In this document: piece after piece, positions 17,814 to 25,932 of the stretch | Position numbering within the stretch: the first letter of the stretch is position 1 | Layout: each line of letters starts with the position of its first letter | Source: an uncultured Bacteroidota bacterium | Lineage (GTDB): Bacteria; Bacteroidota; Bacteroidia; Flavobacteriales; Flavobacteriaceae | Assembly (NCBI GenBank): GCA_902593075.1 | Contig: CACJHA010000003.1 | Location: 1-59,468, forward strand | Direction of reading: 5' to 3' | DNA length: 59,468 nucleotides | Program-made: the position numbers and the translations under genes | The notes under the pieces: generated by a model | Databases searched by the model: none | What the model saw: the letters and a program-made list of their open reading frames with translations, nothing else | What the model was told of the DNA's origin: nothing

Positions 17814-19175
17814 TTATTTAAATAAGTTAGTTATAAGGCTTCCAATTTTTTCTAACCCTAAAATTTTTATACCTTTTTTTTCAGTAAGGTCTTTTTTAAA
17901 ATTTGAAGTTACAAATAACTGATAACCAAGCTTTTCTGCCTCACTAATTCTCTTGTCTAATTTAATTACAGGCCTAAGTTCACCGGATAGACCAATTTCA
18001 GAAGCAAAACAGATTTTTTCATTTAAGGGAATATCATGATAACTTGATAAAATTGCTGAAACTATCGCGAGATCTAAAGAAGGGTCTTCGCTTTTAACAC
18101 CTCCTGTTATATTCAAAAAAACATCTTTATTAGATAATTGAATTCCAGCTCTTTTTTCCAGCACTGCAAGAAGCATATTCAATCTTTTAGAATTCAACCC
18201 AGTTGAACTTCTTTGAGGTGTACCATAAACCGCTGTACTAACTAGTGCTTGTACCTCTAAAGTTAAAGGCCTTATCCCTTCCATTGACATTCCTATTGCG
18301 TGCCCACTCATTTCGCTGCTATTTAGTGTCAAGAAAATTTCATTCGGATTTTTAACTTCCCTAAGCCCTGAAGACAACATTTCATAAATTCCTATCTCAC
18401 TTGTTGAGCCAAATCGATTTTTTTTAGCTCTTAATATTCTATAAGAGTGATTATTTTCCCCTTCAAAACTTATAACTACATCAACCATGTGTTCCAAAAC
18501 TTTTGGCCCAGCTATGTTTCCATCTTTGGTTAAATGCCCTATTAATATTACAGCTGAACCAGTGTTTTTTGCATATTTAATAAGTTCACTTGAACATTCT
18601 CTAATTTGAATTACGCTTCCAGGTGAGCCATCGACCATCTTAGAATGTAATGTCTGAATTGAGTCTATTATAACTATATCAGGATTAATCTTCTTAATCT
18701 GCTCAAAAATATTCTCTGTTTCAGTCTCACTCAAAATAAAAGTCTGACCTATTCCTTTACCAATTCTTTCTGAACGAACTTTTATCTGCCGTTGACTTTC
18801 TTCTCCAGATACATATAATACTCTTTTATCAAACTTCATGGAAATTTGAAGCAACAAAGTAGATTTACCTATACCTGGCTCACCACTTATTAAACAAACT
18901 GAACCTGGGACAAGACCACCCCCAAGAACTCTGTTCCATTCATCATCTTTAACAACTAGCCTTATTTCATTTTCAGAATCTATTTCACTGATTTTAATGG
19001 GAATATTTTCTTTTTTAAAATAATTTCCAAATTCAGCTTGAGATTTGATTTTTATAGAACTAATTTTTTTTTCTTTCAGAGAATTCCACTCTTTACAATA
19101 CTTACACTGACCGTGCCATTTTGCATGCTCATTGCCACAATTTTTACAATAAAAGACAACTTTTTCTTTATTCAT
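17814..19175 (-). CDS. radA: RadA, DNA repair ATPase/helicase
   Basis: RadA (Sms) helps branch migration in recombination. The 453 residues carry the N-terminal C4 zinc finger (YCKNCGNEH and CKYCKEWN), a RecA-like ATPase with Walker A GEPGIGKST, the RadA-specific KNRFG motif in AKKNRFGSTSEIG, and a C-terminal Lon-protease-like domain (GGVKSEDPSLDLAIVSA). Full length and intact. It lies 45 bases after the flippase-like gene and 28 bases before gdhA, on the same strand. Confidence 0.97.
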   Translation of the reverse strand: MNKEKVVFYCKNCGNEHAKWHGQCKYCKEWNSLKEKKISSIKIKSQAEFGNYFKKENIPIKISEIDSENEIRLVVKDDEWNRVLGGGLVPGSVCLISGEPGIGKSTLLLQISMKFDKRVLYVSGEESQRQIKVRSERIGKGIGQTFILSETETENIFEQIKKINPDIVIIDSIQTLHSKMVDGSPGSVIQIRECSSELIKYAKNTGSAVILIGHLTKDGNIAGPKVLEHMVDVVISFEGENNHSYRILRAKKNRFGSTSEIGIYEMLSSGLREVKNPNEIFLTLNSSEMSGHAIGMSMEGIRPLTLEVQALVSTAVYGTPQRSSTGLNSKRLNMLLAVLEKRAGIQLSNKDVFLNITGGVKSEDPSLDLAIVSAILSSYHDIPLNEKICFASEIGLSGELRPVIKLDKRISEAEKLGYQLFVTSNFKKDLTEKKGIKILGLEKIGSLITNLFK

Positions 19176-19220
19176 ATTTAAGTAAAATTAGTCAAGGAGT
19201 GTTTTAATAGAATAAGATTT

Positions 19221-20186
19221 CTATATTTTATTATTAACAATCGGAAGAAGAAAAAAAGCACAGAGACCAAAGAATATAACCATAATTGTTTGAGATGTCC
19301 ACAATATCCAACCAAATGCTAAACTTGTTTCTAACGGAATTCCATAAAAGCTTAAAGCAAACGAGACTGAAAGTGGATAAACTCCAATCCCACCATTTGT
19401 AGTTGTTATTGAAATAGCTCCAAAAATAAATGAAATTAGAAGTGATTTGAAACCCAACAGTTCGGTTCCGGATATACTGAATTTCATTACATAAAATACC
19501 AATAAATAAATAGACCAAATAAAAATTGTGTGTGCTATATAGTAAGTTTTATTTTGCGTTTTTAAAATCGAAGTAAAACCGGCACTAATTCCTTTAATAA
19601 AAACAGAAATTTTTTTAACTAATCCCCTTTTGAAAACTTTAATTAAAATGAGAATCGATAATAAAAAAACCACCACTGTCAAAAAAAACTCATAGTTATT
19701 TAAATAAAGACCTGCTTTTTCCTTTATTAAAGGAAGTAAGATGTCAGTTTCCAAAAATAAAAACAAAAAAATTAGAAAAAATAATATTATTAAATCTATA
19801 AGTCTTTCAGCTAATATTGTACCAAACGCCTTATCAAAGGGTATTGATTCATAGGTTTGCATAACAGTAGCTCTTAATATTTCTCCTGAGCGCGGCACTC
19901 CTAAATTTGCTAAATAAGTTATGAAAATGGATAAAACATTATTTATAAATTTTGGATAATAACCCAAAGAGTTAAGCATGTAATTCCATCTGTATGCTCT
20001 AGAAAGATGGCTGGCTATTCCCAATAAAACTGAAAAAAATATGTATTCAAATTTTGCCTCCTTCAATGATCTATATATTTCACTTCTCTCTTCTTCGCTA
20101 GTGTAATAAAATGAAATATAAATAAAAAAGAGCCCTATCAAAGGGGGTATAACTATTCGAAATATTTTTTTAGGCAATTTAAACAT
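19221..20186 (-). CDS. Lysylphosphatidylglycerol synthase TM region/UPF0104 membrane protein
   Basis: An inner-membrane protein of 321 residues with about eight hydrophobic segments, of the LPG-synthase TM / YbhN (UPF0104) family, related to the flippase part of MprF. It lacks the cytosolic lysyl-transferase domain, so aminoacylation is unlikely; a role in lipid movement is inferred from the family. Conserved pieces include SHLSRAYRWNYML, GVPRSGEILRATV and TTTNGGIGVYPLS. I chose the ATG at 20186, which overlaps the panC stop by one base (TAATG); the open frame extends 17 codons further into panC but starts poorly. Confidence 0.88.
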   Translation of the reverse strand: MFKLPKKIFRIVIPPLIGLFFIYISFYYTSEEERSEIYRSLKEAKFEYIFFSVLLGIASHLSRAYRWNYMLNSLGYYPKFINNVLSIFITYLANLGVPRSGEILRATVMQTYESIPFDKAFGTILAERLIDLIILFFLIFLFLFLETDILLPLIKEKAGLYLNNYEFFLTVVVFLLSILILIKVFKRGLVKKISVFIKGISAGFTSILKTQNKTYYIAHTIFIWSIYLLVFYVMKFSISGTELLGFKSLLISFIFGAISITTTNGGIGVYPLSVSFALSFYGIPLETSLAFGWILWTSQTIMVIFFGLCAFFLLPIVNNKI

Positions 20187-21028
20187 TAGTTTAACGCAAT
20201 ATTGTCGATTAATCTTATCCCTTGAAACCGTGCACAAATAAAAGCTCTTATTTTTATTGTAGGATTAAATGATGCTATCTCTTTTAAAGAAGTGTTTTCT
20301 GCAATACAAAAGTATTCAAGACTAAATTTTTTATTTGCTAAAAATAGTTCACTAATAAAATTTTTTATTTTGTCGAAATCGTTTTTTTTAATCATTTTCT
20401 TAGCGATGCACAGAGATTCATAAATGATTTTTGCATCATATCTGGTCTCCTTGTCTAATAAAATATTTCTGGAACTCATAGCTAATCCATTTTCTTCCCT
20501 TACGGTTAAAATACATTTGATCTTAACTCCTAAATTATATTTTTTGATTAATTTCTCGATAACTAAAATTTGTTGATAATCTTTTTCCCCAAAAAACGCA
20601 TAATCGGGCGAAAACTTTTCAAAAAGTATCTTAACTACAGTAGCAACGCCCTGAAAATGCCCCTTTCTAAATTTACCTTCAATTATTTTATCAATCCCAT
20701 CTAAATCGAAAATTTCTGCTTTAGCTGGAGATGTATATAAATCTGATTCACTTGGTGTGTAAATTATTGCATTTGGATTAATTTTTCTTATAGTTTCAAT
20801 ATCTTTTTGGACAGATTGAGGATAGTTGGCAAAATCTATTTTATTGTCAAATTGAGTGGGATTAACAAAAATTGAAACGATAGTTTGATCACATTTTAAC
20901 GAACATTTTTCAATAAGCTTAACGTGTCCTTTATGTAATGAACCCATAGTGGGGACTAATCCAAGGTATTCATACTCCTTTGTTTTTAAAAGTTCTATAA
21001 TTTCTGAAGAATGATTAAAACTTCTCAA
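20186..21028 (-). CDS. panC: Pantothenate synthetase
   Basis: Joins pantoate and beta-alanine with ATP in coenzyme A biosynthesis. The 280 residues show the nucleotidyl-transferase HIGH-like motif in PTMGSLHKGH (about residues 26-35), the FFGEKDYQQ pantoate-binding block, and the KMSKS-like AMSSRNILL. The only plausible start is the TTG at 21028, giving MRSFNHSSEI. No panD (aspartate decarboxylase, the beta-alanine source) lies next to it; the following gene is the flippase-like protein. A divergent intergenic region of 94 bases separates it from the glycogen-synthase-like gene. Confidence 0.95.
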   Translation of the reverse strand: MRSFNHSSEIIELLKTKEYEYLGLVPTMGSLHKGHVKLIEKCSLKCDQTIVSIFVNPTQFDNKIDFANYPQSVQKDIETIRKINPNAIIYTPSESDLYTSPAKAEIFDLDGIDKIIEGKFRKGHFQGVATVVKILFEKFSPDYAFFGEKDYQQILVIEKLIKKYNLGVKIKCILTVREENGLAMSSRNILLDKETRYDAKIIYESLCIAKKMIKKNDFDKIKNFISELFLANKKFSLEYFCIAENTSLKEIASFNPTIKIRAFICARFQGIRLIDNIALN

Positions 21029-21061
21029 ATTTAGTTTTTTATAATTCTAAATTTAGTCTTT

Positions 21062-21094
21062 TTTGAGTTCAAGAAAAGATTTTTTGTAATTTTG
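21062..21094 (+). promoter_or_regulatory. Bacteroidota-type promoter of the glycogen-synthase-like gene
   Basis: TTTG at 21062-21065 and TAATTTTG at 21087-21094 are separated by 21 bases, matching the Bacteroidota sigma consensus TTTG-N19-21-TAnnTTTG. A start of transcription about 7 bases downstream would leave a leader of roughly 20 bases before the ATG at 21123. This is the best full promoter I find in the window. Confidence 0.65.
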
Positions 21095-21122
21095 CTAAAC
21101 TTTTTCTTAACAGCTAAATTTT

Positions 21123-21923
21123 ATGCGCAACAAGAATACACTTGTAATTTCTTCAGAGGTGGTTCCATATCTTCCAGAAACTATACTTTCTAAAAGTTCT
21201 TTTAGGGTCCCAAAAGAAATTAATGACAGGGGTGGACAAACTAGAATTTTTATGCCTAAGTATGGTCTAATTAATGAGCGACGTCATCAATTACACGAGG
21301 TTATCAGACTCTCTGGAATGAACCTGGTGATAAATGACATAGATATGCCACTCATAATTAAAGTCGCTTCCATCCCAAAGGAACGAATGCAGGTTTATTT
21401 CATAGATAATGAGGAATACTTTAAACGCAAGCAAATGTTACTTGACACAAAAGGAAAAGGGTTTAAAGATAACGATGAGAGAATGATTTTTTTCACTAAA
21501 GGCGTTTTAGAAACAGTTAAAAAATTAAATTGGTCTCCAGATATAATTAATTGTCATGGATGGTTTACATCGTTATTTCCTCTATACATGAAAACTTATT
21601 TTAAAAATGAGCCAATTTTCAGAAAAAGTAAAATCATAACTTCTATTTATGAAAACGACTTGGGTGAAATTCTAAATAAAAAACTTAATGAAAAAATTAA
21701 ATTTGATGATATCGATGTGGACTTAGATTTAATCAATAAACCAGATTATAATTCGTTGTTGTCGCTTGCATTAGACTATTCAGATGGAGCAATAACTTGT
21801 ACTGACAAAATTAGTTCAGATTTAGCTAATAAGCTTAAAAAATTTGACAACCCTGTATTAGATTTTGATAATGCAAAAAAAGAAAATGGACATACGAACT
21901 TCTTCAAAAAATACTTTTTGTAA
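21123..21923 (+). CDS. Glycogen/starch synthase N-terminal-domain-like protein
   Basis: A 266-residue protein resembling only the N-terminal Rossmann domain of GT5 glycogen synthases (SSEVVPYL, INDRGGQTRIFMPKYGLINERRH, then INCHGWFTSLFPLYMK). True GlgA enzymes have about 480 residues and a C-terminal GT1 domain; that half is absent. The ADP-glucose-binding KxGGL motif expected just after the SSEV segment is also missing. This half-size form is one I recall from other Bacteroidota, usually beside panC and a DUF4270 gene as here, so it is probably not a fresh truncation. Catalysis is doubtful; a binding or regulatory role is speculation. Confidence 0.8.
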   Translation: MRNKNTLVISSEVVPYLPETILSKSSFRVPKEINDRGGQTRIFMPKYGLINERRHQLHEVIRLSGMNLVINDIDMPLIIKVASIPKERMQVYFIDNEEYFKRKQMLLDTKGKGFKDNDERMIFFTKGVLETVKKLNWSPDIINCHGWFTSLFPLYMKTYFKNEPIFRKSKIITSIYENDLGEILNKKLNEKIKFDDIDVDLDLINKPDYNSLLSLALDYSDGAITCTDKISSDLANKLKKFDNPVLDFDNAKKENGHTNFFKKYFL

Positions 21924-21934
21924 TTTTTTAGTTG

Positions 21935-23743
21935 ATGAAACATTTCAATGTTCTCTTTCTCCTATTATTAATTGTTAATTTTTCTTGTAACGAGGATTAC
22001 AATACGGTTGGTATAGATCTTGTTTCCACATCTGATTTTAATACTAAAACGGAATATTTTCCAGTCTACTCTAAAACGGATTCAATCGCTGACTTGCAGT
22101 CAGACAGGCAGATTTATATGCACATTGGCCAATTTACTCTTCCTTTTTTTGGAAGGAGTTCAGCAAATTTCACAACACAAATTAATATTCCACCAAATAG
22201 TATTTTTGGAAATTTTTCTCAAAACCGTGAATTACAGGGAGACCCAAATAACACAAAAGTTATTGAAGAAAACGAAAGAGTCAAGGATGTATATCTTGAA
22301 ATACCCTTTATAGTTGATCAAAGAGATTCAGACAATGATGGGGTGATAGATGCCTTTGATATAGATCCCAATGATCCAAATAGTGATTCCGATGGGGATG
22401 GTGTTACAGACATAGAGGAAAGGCGTAATGGGACAAATCCGCTCGATTCGGACTCAGATGGGGATGGGGTTCCCGATTTAACAGATACAGATAATAGTTC
22501 ATATGACAGCGAAAATAAATTATACAGTGTTGATTCTATATATGGAAATAAAAACACCCAATTCAACTTCAAAGTTACTGAGTTAACTTATTTCTTTAAT
22601 GATTTAGACCCAGACGATAATTTTGAAAGCATTAAACCATATTATTCTCAAAGAGATTATTATGAAGAAGGTTTTGTGGGTAGAGTTCTAGCGAACTATC
22701 CATATAAGTTAGATTTTAATGAAATAAGATATAATTACAAAGAAGATGACCCCGAAACGGAGAGCGTCGATGAGACTAAGCTTGTTGAAACAAGACTAAC
22801 TCCAAGGATTAGGATACCTTTAGATAATTCTTTTTTTCAAGAGAAAATACTTGACATGGAAAGCACAGATGCTCTAGAAAATGCTAATAATTTTCACAAT
22901 CACATAAAGTCAATAAATTTTAGGATTTCAAACTCGAATGAAGATATTTATATGCTATTAAATATGACTGGAGCATCAATTAAGGTAAAATATAATTTTG
23001 ATTTGGTTAATGATAATGGCACTCAAAATGTTTTGACAGACGACACTATCGAAGAAGGCGAGAGAATTTTGGAGTTGCCAATTGGGGGTGTAAAAATTAA
23101 TCACTTCAAAAATTATCACGTATCAGAAAATTCACTTTCGTCTGGAAAAATCTACCTAAAGGGAGGCTTAGGAACTAGATCAATTATAAATCTTTTTGAT
23201 AAAGAAGGAGATTCCGAAGTTATTGAAGATTTAAGAATAAAAAATAATATTTTAATAAATGAAGCTAATTTAATTTTTTACGTTGATCCTTTATTTGTTC
23301 AAAACTGGAATAGTGAAAGTTTAATCGCAGAAAGGTTGTATGTATATAAAACGACAGATAATCTTCCTCTTTCAGACTATTTTTCTGACCCAACTAGCAG
23401 TGAAACAGACCCCACCTTAAATAAAATTCTTCATGGTGGAAAATTAGAGTATAAGGATAATAAACCCTTTAGATATAAAATAAATATTACTGAACACATT
23501 TCTGATTTAATAAATCTAAACGATGGGGTATATTTAGAAAATATTCCACTTTCTTTAGTGGTTACCTCAGATGTTGCATTTATAAGAACTAGAGAAGCAA
23601 TTTTAAAAAATGGAAATGAAAAAATTACAATACCTGAAGGTACAATATACAATCCATTAGGGACAGTGATTTTAAATGAAAATCCTCCAGAAGAATTAAG
23701 CGAAAAAAAATTAATTTTAGAGATTATATATACGGAATTTTAG
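21935..23743 (+). CDS. DUF4270 outer-membrane lipoprotein with thrombospondin type 3 repeats
   Basis: A 602-residue lipoprotein; the signal peptide ends in the lipobox VNFSC (Cys18), followed by NEDYNTVGIDL, typical for DUF4270. I use the ATG at 21935; a TTG directly before it is in frame. The protein is beta-rich with ISDLINL and GTVILNENPPE segments near the C terminus, as in the family. The unusual feature is a run of about 58 residues (near 130-187) of Asp-rich calcium-binding thrombospondin type 3 repeats (DSDNDGVIDAFD, DSDGDGVTDIEE, DSDGDGVPDLTD). It follows the glycogen-synthase-like gene by 11 bases. No function is established for DUF4270. Confidence 0.85.
   Translation: MKHFNVLFLLLLIVNFSCNEDYNTVGIDLVSTSDFNTKTEYFPVYSKTDSIADLQSDRQIYMHIGQFTLPFFGRSSANFTTQINIPPNSIFGNFSQNRELQGDPNNTKVIEENERVKDVYLEIPFIVDQRDSDNDGVIDAFDIDPNDPNSDSDGDGVTDIEERRNGTNPLDSDSDGDGVPDLTDTDNSSYDSENKLYSVDSIYGNKNTQFNFKVTELTYFFNDLDPDDNFESIKPYYSQRDYYEEGFVGRVLANYPYKLDFNEIRYNYKEDDPETESVDETKLVETRLTPRIRIPLDNSFFQEKILDMESTDALENANNFHNHIKSINFRISNSNEDIYMLLNMTGASIKVKYNFDLVNDNGTQNVLTDDTIEEGERILELPIGGVKINHFKNYHVSENSLSSGKIYLKGGLGTRSIINLFDKEGDSEVIEDLRIKNNILINEANLIFYVDPLFVQNWNSESLIAERLYVYKTTDNLPLSDYFSDPTSSETDPTLNKILHGGKLEYKDNKPFRYKINITEHISDLINLNDGVYLENIPLSLVVTSDVAFIRTREAILKNGNEKITIPEGTIYNPLGTVILNENPPEELSEKKLILEIIYTEF
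22325..22495 (+). repeat. Thrombospondin type 3 repeat block inside the DUF4270 gene
   Basis: Three in-frame units encode D-x-D-x-D-G-x-x-D/E motifs, each able to bind calcium. The DNA copies are similar (gat-gggga-t-gg cores) but not identical, and they preserve the frame. Confidence 0.8.
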
Positions 23744-23745
23744 AA

Positions 23746-23783
23746 TTAAATAATAAGGTTAACCAAACATCTTAATTATTTAA
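23746..23783. terminator. Possible bidirectional terminator between convergent genes
   Basis: Perfect 9-bp arms TTAAATAAT (23746-23754) and ATTATTTAA (23775-23783) surround a 20-base loop holding the palindrome GGTTAACC. It lies between the ends of the DUF4270 and GT39 genes. The stem is AT-only and lacks a clean U-run, so the call is weak. Confidence 0.3.
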
Positions 23784-25183
23784 AAATCAGATATATATAA
23801 ATTTTTTTTCTTGGCACTCTTTATTTTTTTTAATTTTTTGATTGTGGAGAAATCTACTTTCTTTATTTCAGTTTTTTCTATGATTATAGCAAATTTTTCT
23901 TCATTCATTATTTTTTGTTTTAATTGTTTTAAATTAATCATCTTTATTGAACCAAAACTGTAAAATTGGCTAGAAAAAGATTTGTAATTAAGATAATATA
24001 GTGAGTAATCACTTACTAATTTATTTTCTACTAACTCTTTATCACAATTACTTTGAATAGTTTCATCAATAACTCCAGAATAAAAAACGGGCAATATGGC
24101 TAAATAAAATAATACAGATATGGATAAATAATATCTTTTGAATTTAAAATCTGACCAAAAGTGGGTAATTAAAAGAGCGGCTGGAACAACTATTGGTAGA
24201 GTATATGTATGAATTAAACTTTTTGAAAATGTAAAAAAAACTGGCGTAAATAACATCCAACAAGTAAGAAAACAAACCCATTTGTTTTTGTAAGCTTTTT
24301 TAATTATTTTTTTAAAGTTACCTATTATTAAAAAAGACCAAGGAAAGACAGCCATTATGGAAAATACCCATATAATTCCGAAGGGCTGTTGTTTAGCAAA
24401 ACCATATAAATCTCCTTTCCAACCTGAATCAAAAAATCTTTTGAAATGTTCCCCATAAATAAAATAGTCTATAAACCCAGGTGACTTTAATTCTGTAAGG
24501 TAATACCAAGGACATGATATCAAAACAGTTAATGATAAGCCACTTACGATTGGAATTTTTTTAAGCTTTTTAAGCTCTTCTTTGTAAACTAAAAGCCATA
24601 TAAAAATTGGGGGTATAGTCAATATTAAAATTATAGGTCCTTTCGATAAAAGCCCCAGTCCAATTCCTACAAAAAATCCATACCAACATTTGGATCCGGA
24701 TTCTTTACTCATTGCTTCCCAAAAAGAAAGCATCACTATTATTATTGAAAAATTTAACATCGTATCGGTTGAAACTACACCTGCGTGCAAGTAAAATTCG
24801 GGCATTAATAGCAGTATCAAAGGAGTTAGAAAAAAGATTTTATTTTCAATTTTGTCATACCTTGAGATAAATAAAATGATTATTATAGTTGTAATTAAAT
24901 AAGGAAGTCTTATATAAAATTCATATAATCCAAAAACTTCAATTGAAATAGCAGTCAGCCAAGTAGAAAGTGGAGGTTTGGCCCAAAATGGAACATTATA
25001 GTCAATTTGCAATAATATCCAGTTATTGGTTTCGACCATTATTCTGGCTATTTCGGCATATCTGGCTTCGGTTTTATCCATTAACGGCAGCAAATAATTT
25101 ATCAGTGCTCTATTAGCAACTAATACAAGTAATAAAAAGACAACCCAAAACTTATTTGTGTATTTAAAGAAACGGTAATCCAT
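23780..25183 (-). CDS. ArnT-like GT39 glycosyltransferase (GT-C membrane fold)
   Basis: A 467-residue membrane protein with around eleven hydrophobic segments. The first periplasmic loop has DKTEARYAEIARIM, the acidic motif of the PMT/ArnT GT-C family, which transfers a sugar from a polyprenyl-phosphate carrier to lipid A, protein or another acceptor. KPPLSTWLTA right after it is also typical. The acceptor cannot be read from sequence. It overlaps the preceding GT2 gene by one base; that gene probably makes the polyprenyl-phosphate sugar used here. Confidence 0.87.
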   Translation of the reverse strand: MDYRFFKYTNKFWVVFLLLVLVANRALINYLLPLMDKTEARYAEIARIMVETNNWILLQIDYNVPFWAKPPLSTWLTAISIEVFGLYEFYIRLPYLITTIIIILFISRYDKIENKIFFLTPLILLLMPEFYLHAGVVSTDTMLNFSIIIVMLSFWEAMSKESGSKCWYGFFVGIGLGLLSKGPIILILTIPPIFIWLLVYKEELKKLKKIPIVSGLSLTVLISCPWYYLTELKSPGFIDYFIYGEHFKRFFDSGWKGDLYGFAKQQPFGIIWVFSIMAVFPWSFLIIGNFKKIIKKAYKNKWVCFLTCWMLFTPVFFTFSKSLIHTYTLPIVVPAALLITHFWSDFKFKRYYLSISVLFYLAILPVFYSGVIDETIQSNCDKELVENKLVSDYSLYYLNYKSFSSQFYSFGSIKMINLKQLKQKIMNEEKFAIIIEKTEIKKVDFSTIKKLKKIKSAKKKNLYISDF

Positions 25184-25908
25184 TATTTGTACCTTTTTTT
25201 AATTATCAAAAGGTCTAAAATAATCCTTGGGGCATGTATAAATTTTACTCTTGAATCCTCAGTGTCAACCCAACTTTTTAAAGGTACCTCTTTTGAGATT
25301 TCTATAAACTTATCTTTTCCATACAAATTTATAAGTCTTAAAAATATCTCAACGTCAAAAAGCCATCTAGATGAAAAAACCTCACCAAATGACTGGATCA
25401 CTAATTTTTGATCTATTATTTTACATCCGCATTGTGTATCATAAACAGAAACTCCTAAAATTGAAGATATAATAGTTGCTATACTTCTTCCTATTACAAA
25501 ACGATGAAATTTTCTTTTAATGACATTATTTGATTTGCGGATTCTCGAACCAAACACAAATTTGATTTTATCATTTATTTTTTTAGATAATAATTTACAT
25601 TCTTCAAGTGAGGTTGATAAGTCAGCATCTAGGTAAGCCAAATTCCCACTCATATTTTGACGAACTGCATATAAAAAGCCATAACGTACAGCATTTCCTT
25701 TTCCTTTATTTTTTTCATAAGACAAAATTTTAATTTGTTCAGGGAATTTATTGAACAATTTGGTCACTAAATTTTTTGTTTTGTCAGTAGAACCATCATT
25801 TACAAAAATTATTTTGACTTTTTTGTTTAGTTTCAAAAAATCTAAATATTTATTAACGGGAAGCCTCATAGATTCATTGTAGCACGGGATAATAATATTC
25901 AAATACAT
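25183..25908 (-). CDS. GT2 glycosyltransferase, dolichyl/polyprenyl-phosphate glucosyltransferase-like
   Basis: A 241-residue GT-A enzyme similar to dolichyl-phosphate beta-glucosyltransferase (ALG5) and other polyprenyl-phosphate sugar synthases. Visible motifs are IIPCYNES at the N terminus, FVNDGSTDKT, the metal-binding DADLST, and the DTQCGCK and SRWLFDVEIFLR blocks of this branch. No transmembrane segment is obvious. It lies 24 bases after the sodium symporter gene and overlaps the GT39 gene by one base, so the pair likely forms a two-step lipid-linked sugar transfer. Confidence 0.87.
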   Translation of the reverse strand: MYLNIIIPCYNESMRLPVNKYLDFLKLNKKVKIIFVNDGSTDKTKNLVTKLFNKFPEQIKILSYEKNKGKGNAVRYGFLYAVRQNMSGNLAYLDADLSTSLEECKLLSKKINDKIKFVFGSRIRKSNNVIKRKFHRFVIGRSIATIISSILGVSVYDTQCGCKIIDQKLVIQSFGEVFSSRWLFDVEIFLRLINLYGKDKFIEISKEVPLKSWVDTEDSRVKFIHAPRIILDLLIIKKRYK

Positions 25909-25932
25909 ATCACTTCACTATTATATATAAAT

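Noticed and set aside
20187-20237. Extension of the flippase-like protein into panC
   Set aside because: The 17 extra residues are not hydrophobic or conserved in pattern, and the ATG at 20186 forms the usual TAATG junction with panC.
22325-22495. Short DNA repeats that could suggest a CRISPR-like or minisatellite array
   Set aside because: The copies are imperfect, keep the reading frame, and encode calcium-binding D-x-D-G repeats; there are no uniform spacers.
22318-22572. Serine/proline-rich minus-strand open frame of 84 residues
   Set aside because: It is the antisense shadow of the thrombospondin type 3 repeats; the SPSES repeats mirror the GATxxxGAT codons of the plus strand.
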